NCBI GenBank assembly: GCA_900557355.1
Contig: USSR01000183.1
Location: 1 to 10,709 of the forward strand
Direction of reading: 5' to 3'
DNA length: 10,709 nt
DNA from: an uncultured Bacteroides sp.
GTDB lineage: Bacteria; Bacteroidota; Bacteroidia; Bacteroidales; Bacteroidaceae
The notes under the pieces: model-generated
Databases searched by the model: none
Told to the model about the DNA's origin: nothing
What the model saw: only the letters and a program-made list of their open reading frames with translations
Position numbers and translations under genes: made by a program
Part shown: one piece after another, positions 1 to 7,573 of the stretch
Layout of the letters: every line of letters starts with the position of its first letter
How positions within the stretch are numbered: position 1 is the stretch's first letter

Positions 1-2
1 CG

Positions 3-62
3 GTGGAAGAGGAAAGTTTGATGAGAGGGTTTCAGAGGTGGAGAAAGAAAATGAAGAGATGA
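3..62 (+). other. possible 3' end of an upstream gene
   Basis: The frame from position 3 is open from the window edge to a TGA at 60-62 and ends in a basic tail (QRWRKKMKR), which would suit the C-terminus of a gene that starts outside the window. The stretch is purine-rich and short, and a second frame is also open here, so this is weak. No family can be named. Confidence 0.15.
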
Positions 63-91
63 CGCTACGAAAAAATCACACCTTATTTAAT

Positions 92-101
92 AGTGATCAC
101 T
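92..101. promoter_or_regulatory. 10-bp perfect palindrome upstream of the DUF1653 gene
   Basis: AGTGATCACT is a perfect inverted repeat about 110 bases before the DUF1653 start. It could be a small operator, but no regulator is encoded next to it and an AT-rich sequence of this size gives such palindromes by chance. I could not find a clear TAnnTTTG promoter element between it and the gene. Confidence 0.15.
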
Positions 102-208
102 TAATAACGACAGGTTACACAACGTTAAAAAAAAATATCAGAAACAACCGACTCTTATTATCTAAGAATTTACTACTTTTATACCTGCATAAGAACAATG
201 GTAGTATT

Positions 209-478
209 ATGGAAAAAGAACGATATTTCATTCATTTTAAAGGTGGACTGTATAAAATGCTGGGTATTGCCCAGCATAGTGAGACACTTGAGGAGATGGT
301 TGTTTATCAGGCATTATATGGTAAACATGAAATATGGGTCCGCCCTAAAACTATGTTTTTTGACAAGGTAGTCCGAAATGGTATTAAAATGGATCGTTTT
401 AAAGAAATAACAGAAAAAGAAATATATGCCTATTACCCAGAACTAAAAGATTTGAAGGATTTAACATGGGAGGACTAG
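209..478 (+). CDS. DUF1653 family small protein
   Basis: This is an 89-residue protein of the DUF1653 family, whose function is not established. The whole family core is visible: HFKGGLYKMLGIAQHSET at residues 8-25, then VVYQALYG and the WVRPKTMFF motif near residues 48-56. Family members are usually 60-90 residues, so this copy is complete. The frame stays open upstream to position 38, but the extra 57 residues are low-complexity, Leu/Asn/Lys-rich and match nothing in the family, so the ATG at 209 is the better start. There is no Shine-Dalgarno sequence, as is normal in Bacteroidetes. It is intact and does not look functionally tied to the restriction island to its right. Confidence 0.85.
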   Translation: MEKERYFIHFKGGLYKMLGIAQHSETLEEMVVYQALYGKHEIWVRPKTMFFDKVVRNGIKMDRFKEITEKEIYAYYPELKDLKDLTWED

Positions 479-492
479 TAAGTTAAAATAGA

Positions 493-893
493 ATGAATAT
501 AAGAACTGATACCAATATAACATACGAGAAGAACAGAGATATTATTCAATTGATGCATATCTTATCCAATCCCAGTACCTCAATTGAGATGTATCGTAAT
601 AGATATATACCCAATCTTGTTAAAGAACGAATGGCGCTATAACAGAGATACTCCGTGAATGTCCCTCTTTTTCTTATAAATCAAGAAGAAAGTTTTACAA
701 ACACGTCGATCGCTTAAATATCCCCAATATACTTCCCATACTATTCATCCGATTTTCAGATGAACTTCATTATTTACGGTATTACGTTCTGTTTGATAAA
801 CAATATTATAAATTACTCTTAAAATATCTACCACAATGTACTTTTTTAGTTTTTCATCCAATGATTACACATGTATTTGAAGTTGCTGTTTGA
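493..893 (+). pseudogene. degenerate frameshifted ORF, unknown family
   Basis: A 49-codon frame starts with ATG at 493 and stops at TAA 640-642. A second frame, open from 624 to TGA 891-893, continues without its own start codon near the break. Loss of a single base around 630-645 would join them into one protein of about 133 residues, with basic and aromatic-rich stretches such as SYKSRRKFYKH and LHYLRYYVLF. I do not recognise the family. The last 29 bases are antisense to the end of the M1 methylase gene, so the ORF may have been cut short when the restriction island was inserted. Chance open frames in AT-rich DNA are the alternative explanation. No other gene was seen in positions 479-864. 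Confidence 0.3.
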
Positions 894-1856
894 TTGATTC
901 AGCTAAGGCATTAGCCAAATTAACCGGGACTGCATTTCCAATCATCTTATATCCAGCTGCAACACTATTATAATAGAAAATAAAATCATCCGGAAATGTT
1001 TGAATCCGAGCGCATTCCCTAACACTTAACCTTCTATAAAGATGTTCCTTCCCTTCTACAAATTTTCTCACATTTTGCTCTACAAATTCCATCAAAGGTG
1101 CTTGCGGATGTATAGGAGCTTGCCTGCCCCCAGCCTGAATTGTAAATGATTGTTCATCCCATTTTCGCACCCTATTCCTAGACATGAATATTGGAGAAAA
1201 TCCTCCTGTCATATATTCATGGTTAGTCACTTTACAATCAGGGTTTGCTTTATTATTCCCAATGGAAGGGACGACATTATCTGCAAGATCTCCAATCGCG
1301 TCTTTTAATGTTTTCTTATAAGGATAAGGTTTTGGAAATTCGAACTTAAAATTAAGATCTTTCCTTATACCTATAAAAAATACCCTTTTACGATCTTGCG
1401 GGACATTATAATCATGTGCATTAAGCATATTAAATGATAATTCATAGCCAATTCCAGCATTTGCAAACATATTTTTATATTTGATAAAGCTTCCGAATGT
1501 CTTCCTAAAAGCATCCCACTAACATTTTCTGCTAAAAAAAACAAAGGCTGTTTATCCTGTAGAATACGTATAAAATCAAAAAACAACTGTCCGCGTTTAT
1601 CATTGATTCCTCTTAAAGCCCCTGCTTCGCTCCAACTTTGGCAAGGTGGTCCACCAATTATTCCATCACATTCCGGGATGTCAGTTGTTGGAATATCAGT
1701 TATACTCCTTTTATCTAATATTGTATTGCTATGATTCTTTTCATACGTTTTCCAAATATCTTTATCATATTCATTTGCCCACACAATATCAAATCCAGCT
1801 CTCTCAAAACCCAGGTCTAATCCTCCTGCTCCCGCAAACAGTGAAACTATTTTCAT
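865..1856 (-). pseudogene. C5-cytosine DNA methyltransferase M1 (HaeIII/NgoPII type), frameshifted
   Basis: The gene encodes a cytosine-5 methylase that would modify its own restriction site, but it is split between two frames. The N-terminal frame (from 1856) has motif [12 protein letters not shown], catalytic Cys72 in GGPPCQSW and the ENV motif near residue 111. The C-terminal frame has [10 protein letters not shown], the target-recognition segment [12 protein letters not shown], the [10 protein letters not shown] motif and GNAVPVNLA. The switch falls at an A5 run (T5 at 1472-1476 on the plus strand), where adding one A restores a 330-residue protein, the same length as M.HaeIII. No other damage is visible, so the break is recent, a sequencing error, or a reversible slippage site. 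Unrepaired, the first frame runs on to about 161 residues and lacks the target-recognition half. It is transcribed divergently from the C-protein gene. Confidence 0.85.
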
Positions 1857-1888
1857 CTTTACCTATTTATTGTTATTCAAGTTGATGG

Positions 1889-1896
1889 CAAAGATA
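1889..1896 (-). promoter_or_regulatory. -7 promoter element of M1 (TAnnTTTG)
   Basis: On the minus strand the bases read TATCTTTG, an exact match to the Bacteroides -7 consensus TAnnTTTG. It lies 33 bases before the M1 ATG, leaving a leader of about 25 nucleotides. No strong -33 TTTG is seen at the usual spacing. The element overlaps one arm of the 18-bp palindrome at 1894-1911, so a bound regulator could block it. Confidence 0.5.
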
Positions 1897-1911
1897 CAAT
1901 TTAAATTGTAT
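1894..1911. promoter_or_regulatory. 18-bp perfect palindrome, candidate operator on the M1 promoter
   Basis: ATACAATTTAAATTGTAT is a perfect inverted repeat without spacer. Its left arm overlaps the probable -7 element of M1. It lies about 30 bases from the putative C-box and has a different sequence, so it may bind another factor, or be the site by which a methylase or the C protein represses M1. It could also be a chance AT palindrome, although 9-bp perfect arms placed on a promoter make that less likely. Confidence 0.5.
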
Positions 1912-1936
1912 TCTAATCCCCAAAAACATTAATTTG

Positions 1937-1964
1937 TAGACAATAGTCCGTTGCACAATTGTCG
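1937..1964. promoter_or_regulatory. tandem C-box operator for the C protein
   Basis: Two imperfect palindromic half-operators lie side by side: GACAATAGTC at 1939-1948 and ACAATTGTC at 1955-1963, with centres about 15 bases apart. The layout, and the TAGTCCGT joining segment, closely resemble the C.Esp1396I operator as I recall it (two GACT-ATAGTC type boxes around a TCCGTG spacer). The site is 25 bases upstream of the C-gene ATG, where C-protein operators normally sit. The left box should be the high-affinity site for activation and the right box the repression site. The comparison is from memory and was not aligned by computer. Confidence 0.6.
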
Positions 1965-1988
1965 AAGAATAAAGAACTTTGTAAAGTT

Positions 1989-2201
1989 ATGACAATAAAT
2001 GAATTATTTGGTATTAGAGTGAGAGAACAACGCATAGCATTAAATCTCTCACAAGAGAAATTGGCTAATATAGCCGACATAGACAGAACATACCTTCCTG
2101 ACATTGAAAATGGAAAGCGTAATGTTTCACTAGCTGTTGCCGAAAAAATAGCAAAAGCTTTAAATGTACCATTAACCAAACTTCTAGAAACACATGAGTA
2201 A
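1989..2201 (+). CDS. C protein: XRE-family controller of restriction-modification
   Basis: This 70-residue helix-turn-helix protein is the size of known C proteins. The HTH covers about residues 8-60, with the typical LSQEKLANIADIDRTYLPDI turn followed by ENGKRNVSL and KIAKALNV. C proteins bind as dimers to tandem C-boxes and first activate, then repress, their own gene and the linked restriction gene, which delays cutting until methylation is done. A TTG start at 1959 would add ten residues but lies inside the C-box, so the ATG at 1989 is preferred. The 3' end overlaps the R1 start by 8 bp (ATGAGTAA), so C and R1 are translationally coupled, the standard C-R order. A GAACTTTG at 1974-1981 is close to TAnnTTTG and could be a -7 element giving a nearly leaderless message. 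Confidence 0.8.
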   Translation: MTINELFGIRVREQRIALNLSQEKLANIADIDRTYLPDIENGKRNVSLAVAEKIAKALNVPLTKLLETHE

Positions 2202-3090
2202 TTTTGGAAAAACAGAACGCAAGATAAAAGACTTATTTTTATCCGAAAAAAAGTTCACTTACGAACAAGCCAACTATTCGGTATTAAAATGTGATAAGCC
2301 CACGTCCTCTAAAGGAGAATGCAAAACTGATGTATATGTATTAGCCCAAGATGACCTTGGTAATCAAAAAGAATTTAAAATATCAGTTAAACAAAACAAT
2401 GCTGATTTTCTAGAAAATAAAATTAGCTTGGATAGAGCAATTGAAATTTTAGGAAGCGACGCACAATCAATTATTGAAAGAAGCATTGCAAAAATAAAGA
2501 AAACCTTCGAAGATGATTACCTAGTATATTTCAAGCCATACAAGAAAACGAAAGCTTTAAGCTTGACAATGGGCTGGAAATTTGAGTTTATAAATAAGTT
2601 AGGAGGAAAGAAATGTGGAATTATAGATTTAACCGACCAACAAAAAATAGATATATATGCTGGTACAAATTTAAATTTAGATAAAAAAAATTCTAGCGTA
2701 AATGGTGAAACTGTCATAAATTCTGGGGTTGCTAATTACATTATAACTATAGATGCGCCCAATAAAGATTTAAATTATTATCTATCTAAGATGCAGCCTA
2801 TTGAACATTTTGCAAAACAACAAGATGTATATTTTGTTTGTAAAGCCTTAAACTACAGAGCCAACAAAGACAAATGGGATGGGGACAGATCATTGTCTGT
2901 GTATGTTAACTGGTTTCTAGATCAAGAAGGAAAACTCCAAGGAAAGCTCGTTTTCGAAAAGCCATTGTCAGTAAAAGGACATAGCATAGGCAAAAATATA
3001 AAAAACTTGTTAGCTACTTTGCAAATAAATAAGAACAATTTCCATGAACTAAATAAATATCTACACAAAGACGTTAGAAGAATTCAATAA
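2194..3090 (+). CDS. putative type II restriction endonuclease R1, PD-(D/E)XK type
   Basis: This is a 298-residue protein in the restriction-enzyme position of a C-R-M cluster, coupled to the C gene. I do not recognise the exact family. The segment GECKTDVYVL (41-50) followed by FKISVKQNNADFLENK (61-76) looks like the catalytic core of a PD-(D/E)XK nuclease: Asp46 and Lys66 fit the motif, Ser64 takes the place of the second acidic residue, and Glu42 may compensate. The remaining 220 residues are charged, lack membrane segments and probably carry the target-recognition surface (for example NKDKWDGDRSLSVYVNW). It is very AT-rich, like the C gene and unlike the GC-richer M2 and M3, which suggests that C and R1 arrived separately from the HaeIII-like module. 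The natural partner is M1. It could instead be a non-restriction nuclease, but context argues against that. Confidence 0.65.
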   Translation: MSNFGKTERKIKDLFLSEKKFTYEQANYSVLKCDKPTSSKGECKTDVYVLAQDDLGNQKEFKISVKQNNADFLENKISLDRAIEILGSDAQSIIERSIAKIKKTFEDDYLVYFKPYKKTKALSLTMGWKFEFINKLGGKKCGIIDLTDQQKIDIYAGTNLNLDKKNSSVNGETVINSGVANYIITIDAPNKDLNYYLSKMQPIEHFAKQQDVYFVCKALNYRANKDKWDGDRSLSVYVNWFLDQEGKLQGKLVFEKPLSVKGHSIGKNIKNLLATLQINKNNFHELNKYLHKDVRRIQ

Positions 3091-3117
3091 TTCATCGAAG
3101 TATTATACCTTTTATAA

Positions 3118-4644
3118 ATGGATATTTGGAGCAAAAAGAAACGTTCTGCCGTTATGGCAAAAATAAGGAGTAAAGACACAAAGCCAGAGTGGATTGTACG
3201 ACGTTACTTGTTTTCAAGAGGATACCGTTATCTCAAGAATGTAAAAGGATTGCCTGGTACACCCGATATAGTATTGCGTAAGTATGGTATTGTAATATTT
3301 ATCCATGGATGTTTTTGGCATGGGCACAAAGTAGACGGACATATTCCACATTCCAACAGTGATTATTGGCGTAATAAAATAAAGCGTAACCAACAAAGGG
3401 ATGAAAAGCATAAAGAGGTTTTAAAGAAAATGGGCTGGAAAGTAATGACTATTTGGGAATGCCAATTAAAACCTGCTGTAAGAGAACAGACATTACATGA
3501 AATGGAATACTGGATAAACCATAGCTTTTTAGAACATTATCGGCAAAAGCTTCCTAAAACTTATGAGATTACAGAAAATTCTCCCTGCATTGCAGCCGAT
3601 AATATAACGGAATATGAAAAAAAGAGAAATAAGAATGCTGTTTTTACAGGAGTTTCAGTAACTTCGCATCTAAATAAACACCCCATAATTATGAGTAGTA
3701 AAAGTAATGACCAAGGAAGGGCTTATGAATTCGTATGTTTGCTCACCCTTGAAGAAAAAATCAAAAAGCTTCGTCCTGTCAATATAATAAAAAATAGTAG
3801 TTACTCCGCAGCAGAACGTGCATGGTGCACTTTATCCAATGAGATGCAAGAGACTTACAAGGCAAGCTCTTATGTTGCCGTTGCTAAGATTTTTGAATTA
3901 GAGCCCCGTATCGTCGAGAACAATAATGACATTTTGGAATTACTGATACAGACAGACGCTAAAGGGAAAAAAGGTGATGTACGAGATATATTAATAATCC
4001 GGCACAACATCCAGTGGGAGATTGGGTTAAGCCTCAAGCATAACCATTTTGCAGTAAAACATAGCCGCCTAAGCAGAAGATTGGACTTTGGAAAAGAATG
4101 GTATGGAATTCCTTGTTCACAGGATTATTGGAATGGAGTTAAACCAATATTCGACTATCTCATTGCAGAAAAAAACAAACATACAAAATTTAATGAACTG
4201 ACAGATAAAGAAAATGACGTATACATACCCTTGCTAACAGCTTTTATAAATGAAATCAACCGACAATATCAGGTTCATAAGGACATCCCCGGCAAATTGG
4301 TAGAATACCTTTTAGGCAAGCATGATTTCTATAAAATAATTAGCATCGATAAAGAACAAACCACTCGGATTCAATCGTATAATTTGCACGGTACGCTCAA
4401 TCAAAACAGCGAATCAGAACAAGCATCCATTCAAATTCCAGTAGCATGTTTGCCTACACGCATTGTGAGTTTAGGTTTTGTTCCGGAGAAAACTAACACT
4501 GTTGAGCTTTATATGGATGGTGGTTGGCAGTTCTCTTTTCGCATACATAATGCAGAAACCTATGTTGTGCCAACTTTAAAGTTTGATATTCAAATAGTAG
4601 GCATGCCTACTGCTATAATCACAATAAATTGCCTTTGGAAATAA
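3118..4644 (+). CDS. Vsr mismatch endonuclease fused to HaeIII-family restriction endonuclease
   Basis: A single 508-residue frame joins two nucleases. Residues 1-135 are a Vsr very-short-patch repair endonuclease, which nicks beside T in T:G mismatches: Glu24, Asp50 in [14 protein letters not shown] at 63-70 (His68) and WEC at 113-115. One of the Cys ligands of the structural zinc in E. coli Vsr (C73) has no clear equivalent. After a linker at about 140-190, residues 192-508 are a complete HaeIII-type nuclease (GGCC): KGDVRD at 285-290, [19 protein letters not shown] at 300-318 (Asp287, Glu301, Lys307), and a C-terminal [11 protein letters not shown] segment. An internal ATG at 3691 (Met192) would give a 317-residue protein, about the length of HaeIII, so both fused and separate products are possible. 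The M2 ATG follows 2 or 5 bases after the stop. Confidence 0.85.
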   Translation: MDIWSKKKRSAVMAKIRSKDTKPEWIVRRYLFSRGYRYLKNVKGLPGTPDIVLRKYGIVIFIHGCFWHGHKVDGHIPHSNSDYWRNKIKRNQQRDEKHKEVLKKMGWKVMTIWECQLKPAVREQTLHEMEYWINHSFLEHYRQKLPKTYEITENSPCIAADNITEYEKKRNKNAVFTGVSVTSHLNKHPIIMSSKSNDQGRAYEFVCLLTLEEKIKKLRPVNIIKNSSYSAAERAWCTLSNEMQETYKASSYVAVAKIFELEPRIVENNNDILELLIQTDAKGKKGDVRDILIIRHNIQWEIGLSLKHNHFAVKHSRLSRRLDFGKEWYGIPCSQDYWNGVKPIFDYLIAEKNKHTKFNELTDKENDVYIPLLTAFINEINRQYQVHKDIPGKLVEYLLGKHDFYKIISIDKEQTTRIQSYNLHGTLNQNSESEQASIQIPVACLPTRIVSLGFVPEKTNTVELYMDGGWQFSFRIHNAETYVVPTLKFDIQIVGMPTAIITINCLWK

Positions 4645-4649
4645 ATATG

Positions 4650-5663
4650 ATGAACTTGATTAGCCTTTTTTCTGGTGCAGGAGGTCTTGATTTAGGCTTT
4701 CATAAAGCCGGTTTTAAAGTAGTTACAGCGAATGAATTTGATGCTAAAATTTGCCCGACCTTCCGAGCCAATTTTTCAGATACTAATCTAATTGAAGGAG
4801 ATATCCGTGATATACCATCATCCGAATTTCCGGATAATATTGCTGGTATAATAGGCGGACCTCCATGCCAGTCATGGAGTGAAGCAGGCTCTTTAAAGGG
4901 CATTGAGGATGCCCGGGGACAGTTATTCTACGAATACATTCGTATTTTACACGACAAACAGCCTTTGTTTTTTGTTGCTGAAAATGTATCCGGCATGTTG
5001 GCCAAGCGCCATACAGATGCCGTGCGTGGCTTCATGGAATTATTTGACAAAGCAGGCTATGATGTAAATTTGAAAATGCTTAATGCTAATGATTACGATG
5101 TGCCCGAGGACCGTGACCGTGTATTCTATATCGGATTCCGTAAAGATTTGAATATTCATAACTTTGAATATCCTACTCCCCAAAAACACAAACCAACACT
5201 ACGTGAAAGTATCTGGGACTTGCAATTTACAGCTATACCGGCTCTCGAAAAGAACAAGACAAATGGAAAGGCTTGCAAAATACCTAACAACGAGTATTTC
5301 ATTGGTGCATATTCGCCTATATTCTTATCCCGAAATCGAGTTCGTTCATGGGATGAACCAGGTTTCACGGTTCAAGCAAGCGGTCGCCAATGCCAACTGC
5401 ACCCTCAAGCACCTAAAATGATTAAGGTTGAAAAGAATCTGCAGAAGTTTGCTGAAGGATACGAACACCTTTACCGCAGGATGACAGTCCGTGAAGTTGC
5501 CCGTGTACAAAGTTTCCCTGATGAATTCCAGTTCATATATGATGATGTGAATTATGGTTATAAAATGATAGGTAATGCTGTACCAGTAAACTTGGCTTAT
5601 CATGTGGCAATGCAAATAAAGAAAACTTTGGTTGAAAAGGGAATCATTGTTGATTTGAAATGA
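4650..5663 (+). CDS. C5-cytosine DNA methyltransferase M2, M.HaeIII type (GGCC)
   Basis: This intact methylase adds a methyl group to carbon 5 of cytosine in the site cut by the adjacent HaeIII-like nuclease. At 337 residues it is close to M.HaeIII (330). Motif I is [11 protein letters not shown], the catalytic Cys is Cys73 in GGPPCQSW, then AENV, the [10 protein letters not shown] motif and [10 protein letters not shown]. The target-recognition segment [17 protein letters not shown] matches what I recall of M.HaeIII almost residue for residue, which supports GGCC specificity. The frame is open to TTG 4629, inside the nuclease gene. The double ATG at 4647/4650 fits better because MNLISLF is how M.HaeIII begins. 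The 3' end overlaps M3 in an ATGA, so the nuclease, M2 and M3 are very likely one transcript. Confidence 0.9.
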   Translation: MNLISLFSGAGGLDLGFHKAGFKVVTANEFDAKICPTFRANFSDTNLIEGDIRDIPSSEFPDNIAGIIGGPPCQSWSEAGSLKGIEDARGQLFYEYIRILHDKQPLFFVAENVSGMLAKRHTDAVRGFMELFDKAGYDVNLKMLNANDYDVPEDRDRVFYIGFRKDLNIHNFEYPTPQKHKPTLRESIWDLQFTAIPALEKNKTNGKACKIPNNEYFIGAYSPIFLSRNRVRSWDEPGFTVQASGRQCQLHPQAPKMIKVEKNLQKFAEGYEHLYRRMTVREVARVQSFPDEFQFIYDDVNYGYKMIGNAVPVNLAYHVAMQIKKTLVEKGIIVDLK

Positions 5664-7039
5664 AAGTAGCATCTTTCTTTGCAGGATGTGGCGGACTAGA
5701 TCTTGGCTTCGAGCAGGCTGGTTATGAGGTTATCTGGGCGAATGAATTTGATGAAGGTATACACGAAACCTATCAGTTCAATCACCCAAATACATACCTA
5801 TGCAAATCCGATATCCGTACATTAAAGGCTGCTGATATTCCCGATTGCGATGGATTTATAGGAGGACCTCCATGCCAATCATGGAGCGAAGGTGGTAAAC
5901 AGTTAGGACTAAATGATGACCGGGGACGTTTGTTTCTTGACTATATCCAATTAATAAAACAAAAACGTCCCAAGTTTTTCATCATAGAGAACGTACAAGG
6001 AATGATAAGCGACAAGCATTTTAAAACCTTCCTGTCATTCCTTTCCAGCCTTGAATGTGCTGGTTACGTGGTAAGCTATTCGTTGCTGAATGCTGCTGAT
6101 TACTGCATACCGCAAGATCGCTTCCGTGTATTTATTGTTGGCTTCATAAAAGAACTGAATGGCGCATTCAAATTTCCGGAACCATCACAAAAGCCTCTGG
6201 TAACACTGCAAAAAGCAATTGGTGACATTACTGAAGAACCACATCTATATGACAATGAACGCGTAAACCAAGAATATGAGAAATGGACTAACCATGACGT
6301 TTTTACCGGTCCGTTCGATACAAAATTTATGGCCCGTAATCGCGTACGTTCTTGGGATGAAGTATCATTTACCATACAAGCACAGGCTAAAAATTGCCCT
6401 TTACATCCGCAGGCACCAGTTATGAAGTACGTTTCCCCCAATCAACGCATCTTTCTTCCCGGTTATGAACACCTCTACCGTCGATTAAGCGTGAGGGAAT
6501 GCGCCAGAATCCAATCATTCCCCGATAAATTCCGTTTTTCCTATACACATATAAAAGAAGGTTATAAGATGGTGGGAAATGCTGTACCCCCTCGGCTGGC
6601 CAGATGCTTAGCTTTAAGCATCAAAGATGCTCTAGGCTCTATGAACGGAAAAAAGGAAGCAGACGTTCTTGTTGCTTATTATAAAGACGAACACCAATTA
6701 CGCATGACATTGAGGAACAAACTTTATTATGTACGCACAGGGTTTCGCAGAGGAGCATTGCAAATGCCAATAGGAGCTACTTCCCCTAAATATCTGTTGC
6801 TACACAATTGCAGTAACAGATATTTGTATGCAATGGTAGAAGATCACCCGAAAGTCATGTCTGGGTCAGAACTATCCTACCTTGGTTTTGCCCCTTCCGG
6901 CAATGAATACCTGACGTTCAAACTAAAAACTGCGGAATGTATCAATCTTGAATGCTTGAATTTAGCAGATGTAAAATTCCGAGGCAATAAAAGAGATATA
7001 GCAATCCCTTATATCGCCAACATTCAAGAACTTTTTTAA
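5660..7039 (+). CDS. C5-cytosine DNA methyltransferase M3 with C-terminal extension
   Basis: This is a third cytosine-5 methylase, 459 residues. Residues 1-330 form a full catalytic domain: [11 protein letters not shown], Cys72 in [11 protein letters not shown] at 110-112, [21 protein letters not shown] and GNAVPPRLA. The target-recognition segment ([17 protein letters not shown], about 237-253) differs from M1 and M2, so a different site is likely. Residues 331-459 are an extra domain absent from M1 and M2, with [18 protein letters not shown] and [19 protein letters not shown], probably beta-rich; I cannot assign it. It may be an added DNA-reading domain or a partner-binding module. The ATG overlaps the M2 stop by 4 bases. 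No restriction gene lies downstream, so M3 is an orphan or protects against R1. Confidence 0.85.
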   Translation: MKVASFFAGCGGLDLGFEQAGYEVIWANEFDEGIHETYQFNHPNTYLCKSDIRTLKAADIPDCDGFIGGPPCQSWSEGGKQLGLNDDRGRLFLDYIQLIKQKRPKFFIIENVQGMISDKHFKTFLSFLSSLECAGYVVSYSLLNAADYCIPQDRFRVFIVGFIKELNGAFKFPEPSQKPLVTLQKAIGDITEEPHLYDNERVNQEYEKWTNHDVFTGPFDTKFMARNRVRSWDEVSFTIQAQAKNCPLHPQAPVMKYVSPNQRIFLPGYEHLYRRLSVRECARIQSFPDKFRFSYTHIKEGYKMVGNAVPPRLARCLALSIKDALGSMNGKKEADVLVAYYKDEHQLRMTLRNKLYYVRTGFRRGALQMPIGATSPKYLLLHNCSNRYLYAMVEDHPKVMSGSELSYLGFAPSGNEYLTFKLKTAECINLECLNLADVKFRGNKRDIAIPYIANIQELF

Positions 7040-7075
7040 AACAAAGCATACATTACAACTACCTCAAAACAGGAA

Positions 7076-7279
7076 TTATTTAACAATAGCTCTTTCACTC
7101 TTTTTTTCAATTTTAAGTATCCCATCATCGGGAAACTGATTTTGAGCAAGTTTCAGTATTTCCCAAAAGAAATGAGAATCTTTCAAAGCTGAAATCATTT
7201 TTCCATTAGATACTCTAGGCATCTCCCCTTCTTCGCATTTTCTATATTGGTTATCGCCAAAAACTAAAAAATTAAACAT
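7076..7279 (-). pseudogene. C-terminal remnant of an MqsA/YgiT-like XRE antitoxin
   Basis: The 67-codon frame carries FGDNQYRKCEEGEMPRVSNG and then KMISALKDSHFF, which resembles the second half of the helix-turn-helix in MqsA/YgiT-type antitoxins (pattern: GxNxYRxYExGExPSxSN). The N-terminal zinc-finger and the start of the HTH, which would lie to the right, are missing: a TGA sits directly upstream of the ATG, and the DNA beyond belongs to a different, opposed gene fragment. No toxin partner is present. The family resemblance is from memory. A real short standalone protein is the less likely alternative. Confidence 0.45.
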
Positions 7280-7288
7280 TCAAAGTGC

Positions 7289-7490
7289 ATGCATACCATC
7301 CAAGCAAGTAAAGGCTATACGTAAGCAATACAATCTTACACAAATCGAGTTATCTAAAAAATCAGGAGTGGGATTACGTTTTGTTCGTGAATTGGAACAA
7401 GGCAAACAGACTCTTCGAGTAGATAAAGTAAACCAAATACTAAATCAGTTTGGAAGTGAAGTAGGCGTAGTGCAAATAAATATCACTTAA
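7289..7490 (+). pseudogene. HipB-like XRE antitoxin fragment, start lost by frameshift
   Basis: The frame ending at TAA 7488-7490 reads VKAIRKQYNLTQIELSKKSG, then VGLRFVRELEQGKQTLRVDK, then VNQILNQFGSEVGVVQINIT. This is a typical HipB/y4mF-type helix-turn-helix from its first helix to its C-terminus. It has no ATG, GTG or TTG in frame. An ATG at 7289 reads MHTIQASK, the kind of beginning these proteins have, but is out of frame and stops after 11 codons, so a small indel around 7300-7312 appears to separate start and body. No hipA toxin gene follows; the next gene is a TetR regulator. The ORF is too interrupted to be expected to give protein. Confidence 0.6.
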
Positions 7491-7538
7491 ATTTCCTACA
7501 TTTTTTCCTAATGAAGAATATGTCACCACTTTGAAGTC

Positions 7539-7546
7539 TACCTTTG
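7539..7546 (+). promoter_or_regulatory. -7 promoter element of the tetR operon
   Basis: TACCTTTG is an exact match to the Bacteroides -7 consensus TAnnTTTG and lies 27 bases before the preferred TetR ATG at 7574. No good -33 element is visible at the usual distance. It overlaps the inverted repeat at 7544-7563, so the regulator could repress its own promoter. Confidence 0.5.
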
Positions 7547-7563
7547 TCATCGAACAGTGACAA
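7544..7563. promoter_or_regulatory. candidate TetR operator, inverted repeat
   Basis: TTGTCA and TGACAA are 6-bp perfect arms around an 8-base spacer. The site begins inside the -7 element and ends 10 bases before the TetR ATG, the expected place for an autorepressor site. Binding by the adjacent TetR protein is inference. Confidence 0.4.
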
Positions 7564-7573
7564 TATTTATATT

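Noticed and set aside
38..208. 57-residue N-terminal extension of the DUF1653 protein
   Set aside because: It is low-complexity, with no similarity to the family, and the family core begins right after the internal ATG at 209.
1646..1885. 79-residue plus-strand frame
   Set aside because: It is opposite the M1 N-terminal motifs, and its Leu/Ser/Tyr-rich composition comes from the antisense reading.
3106..3113. TACCTTTT as a promoter for the Vsr-HaeIII gene
   Set aside because: The last base does not match TAnnTTTG and the site is only 4 bases before the ATG, too close for a start site upstream of the gene.
6100..6441. 113-residue minus-strand frame
   Set aside because: It is antisense to conserved methylase motifs of M3 and has no protein-like features of its own.
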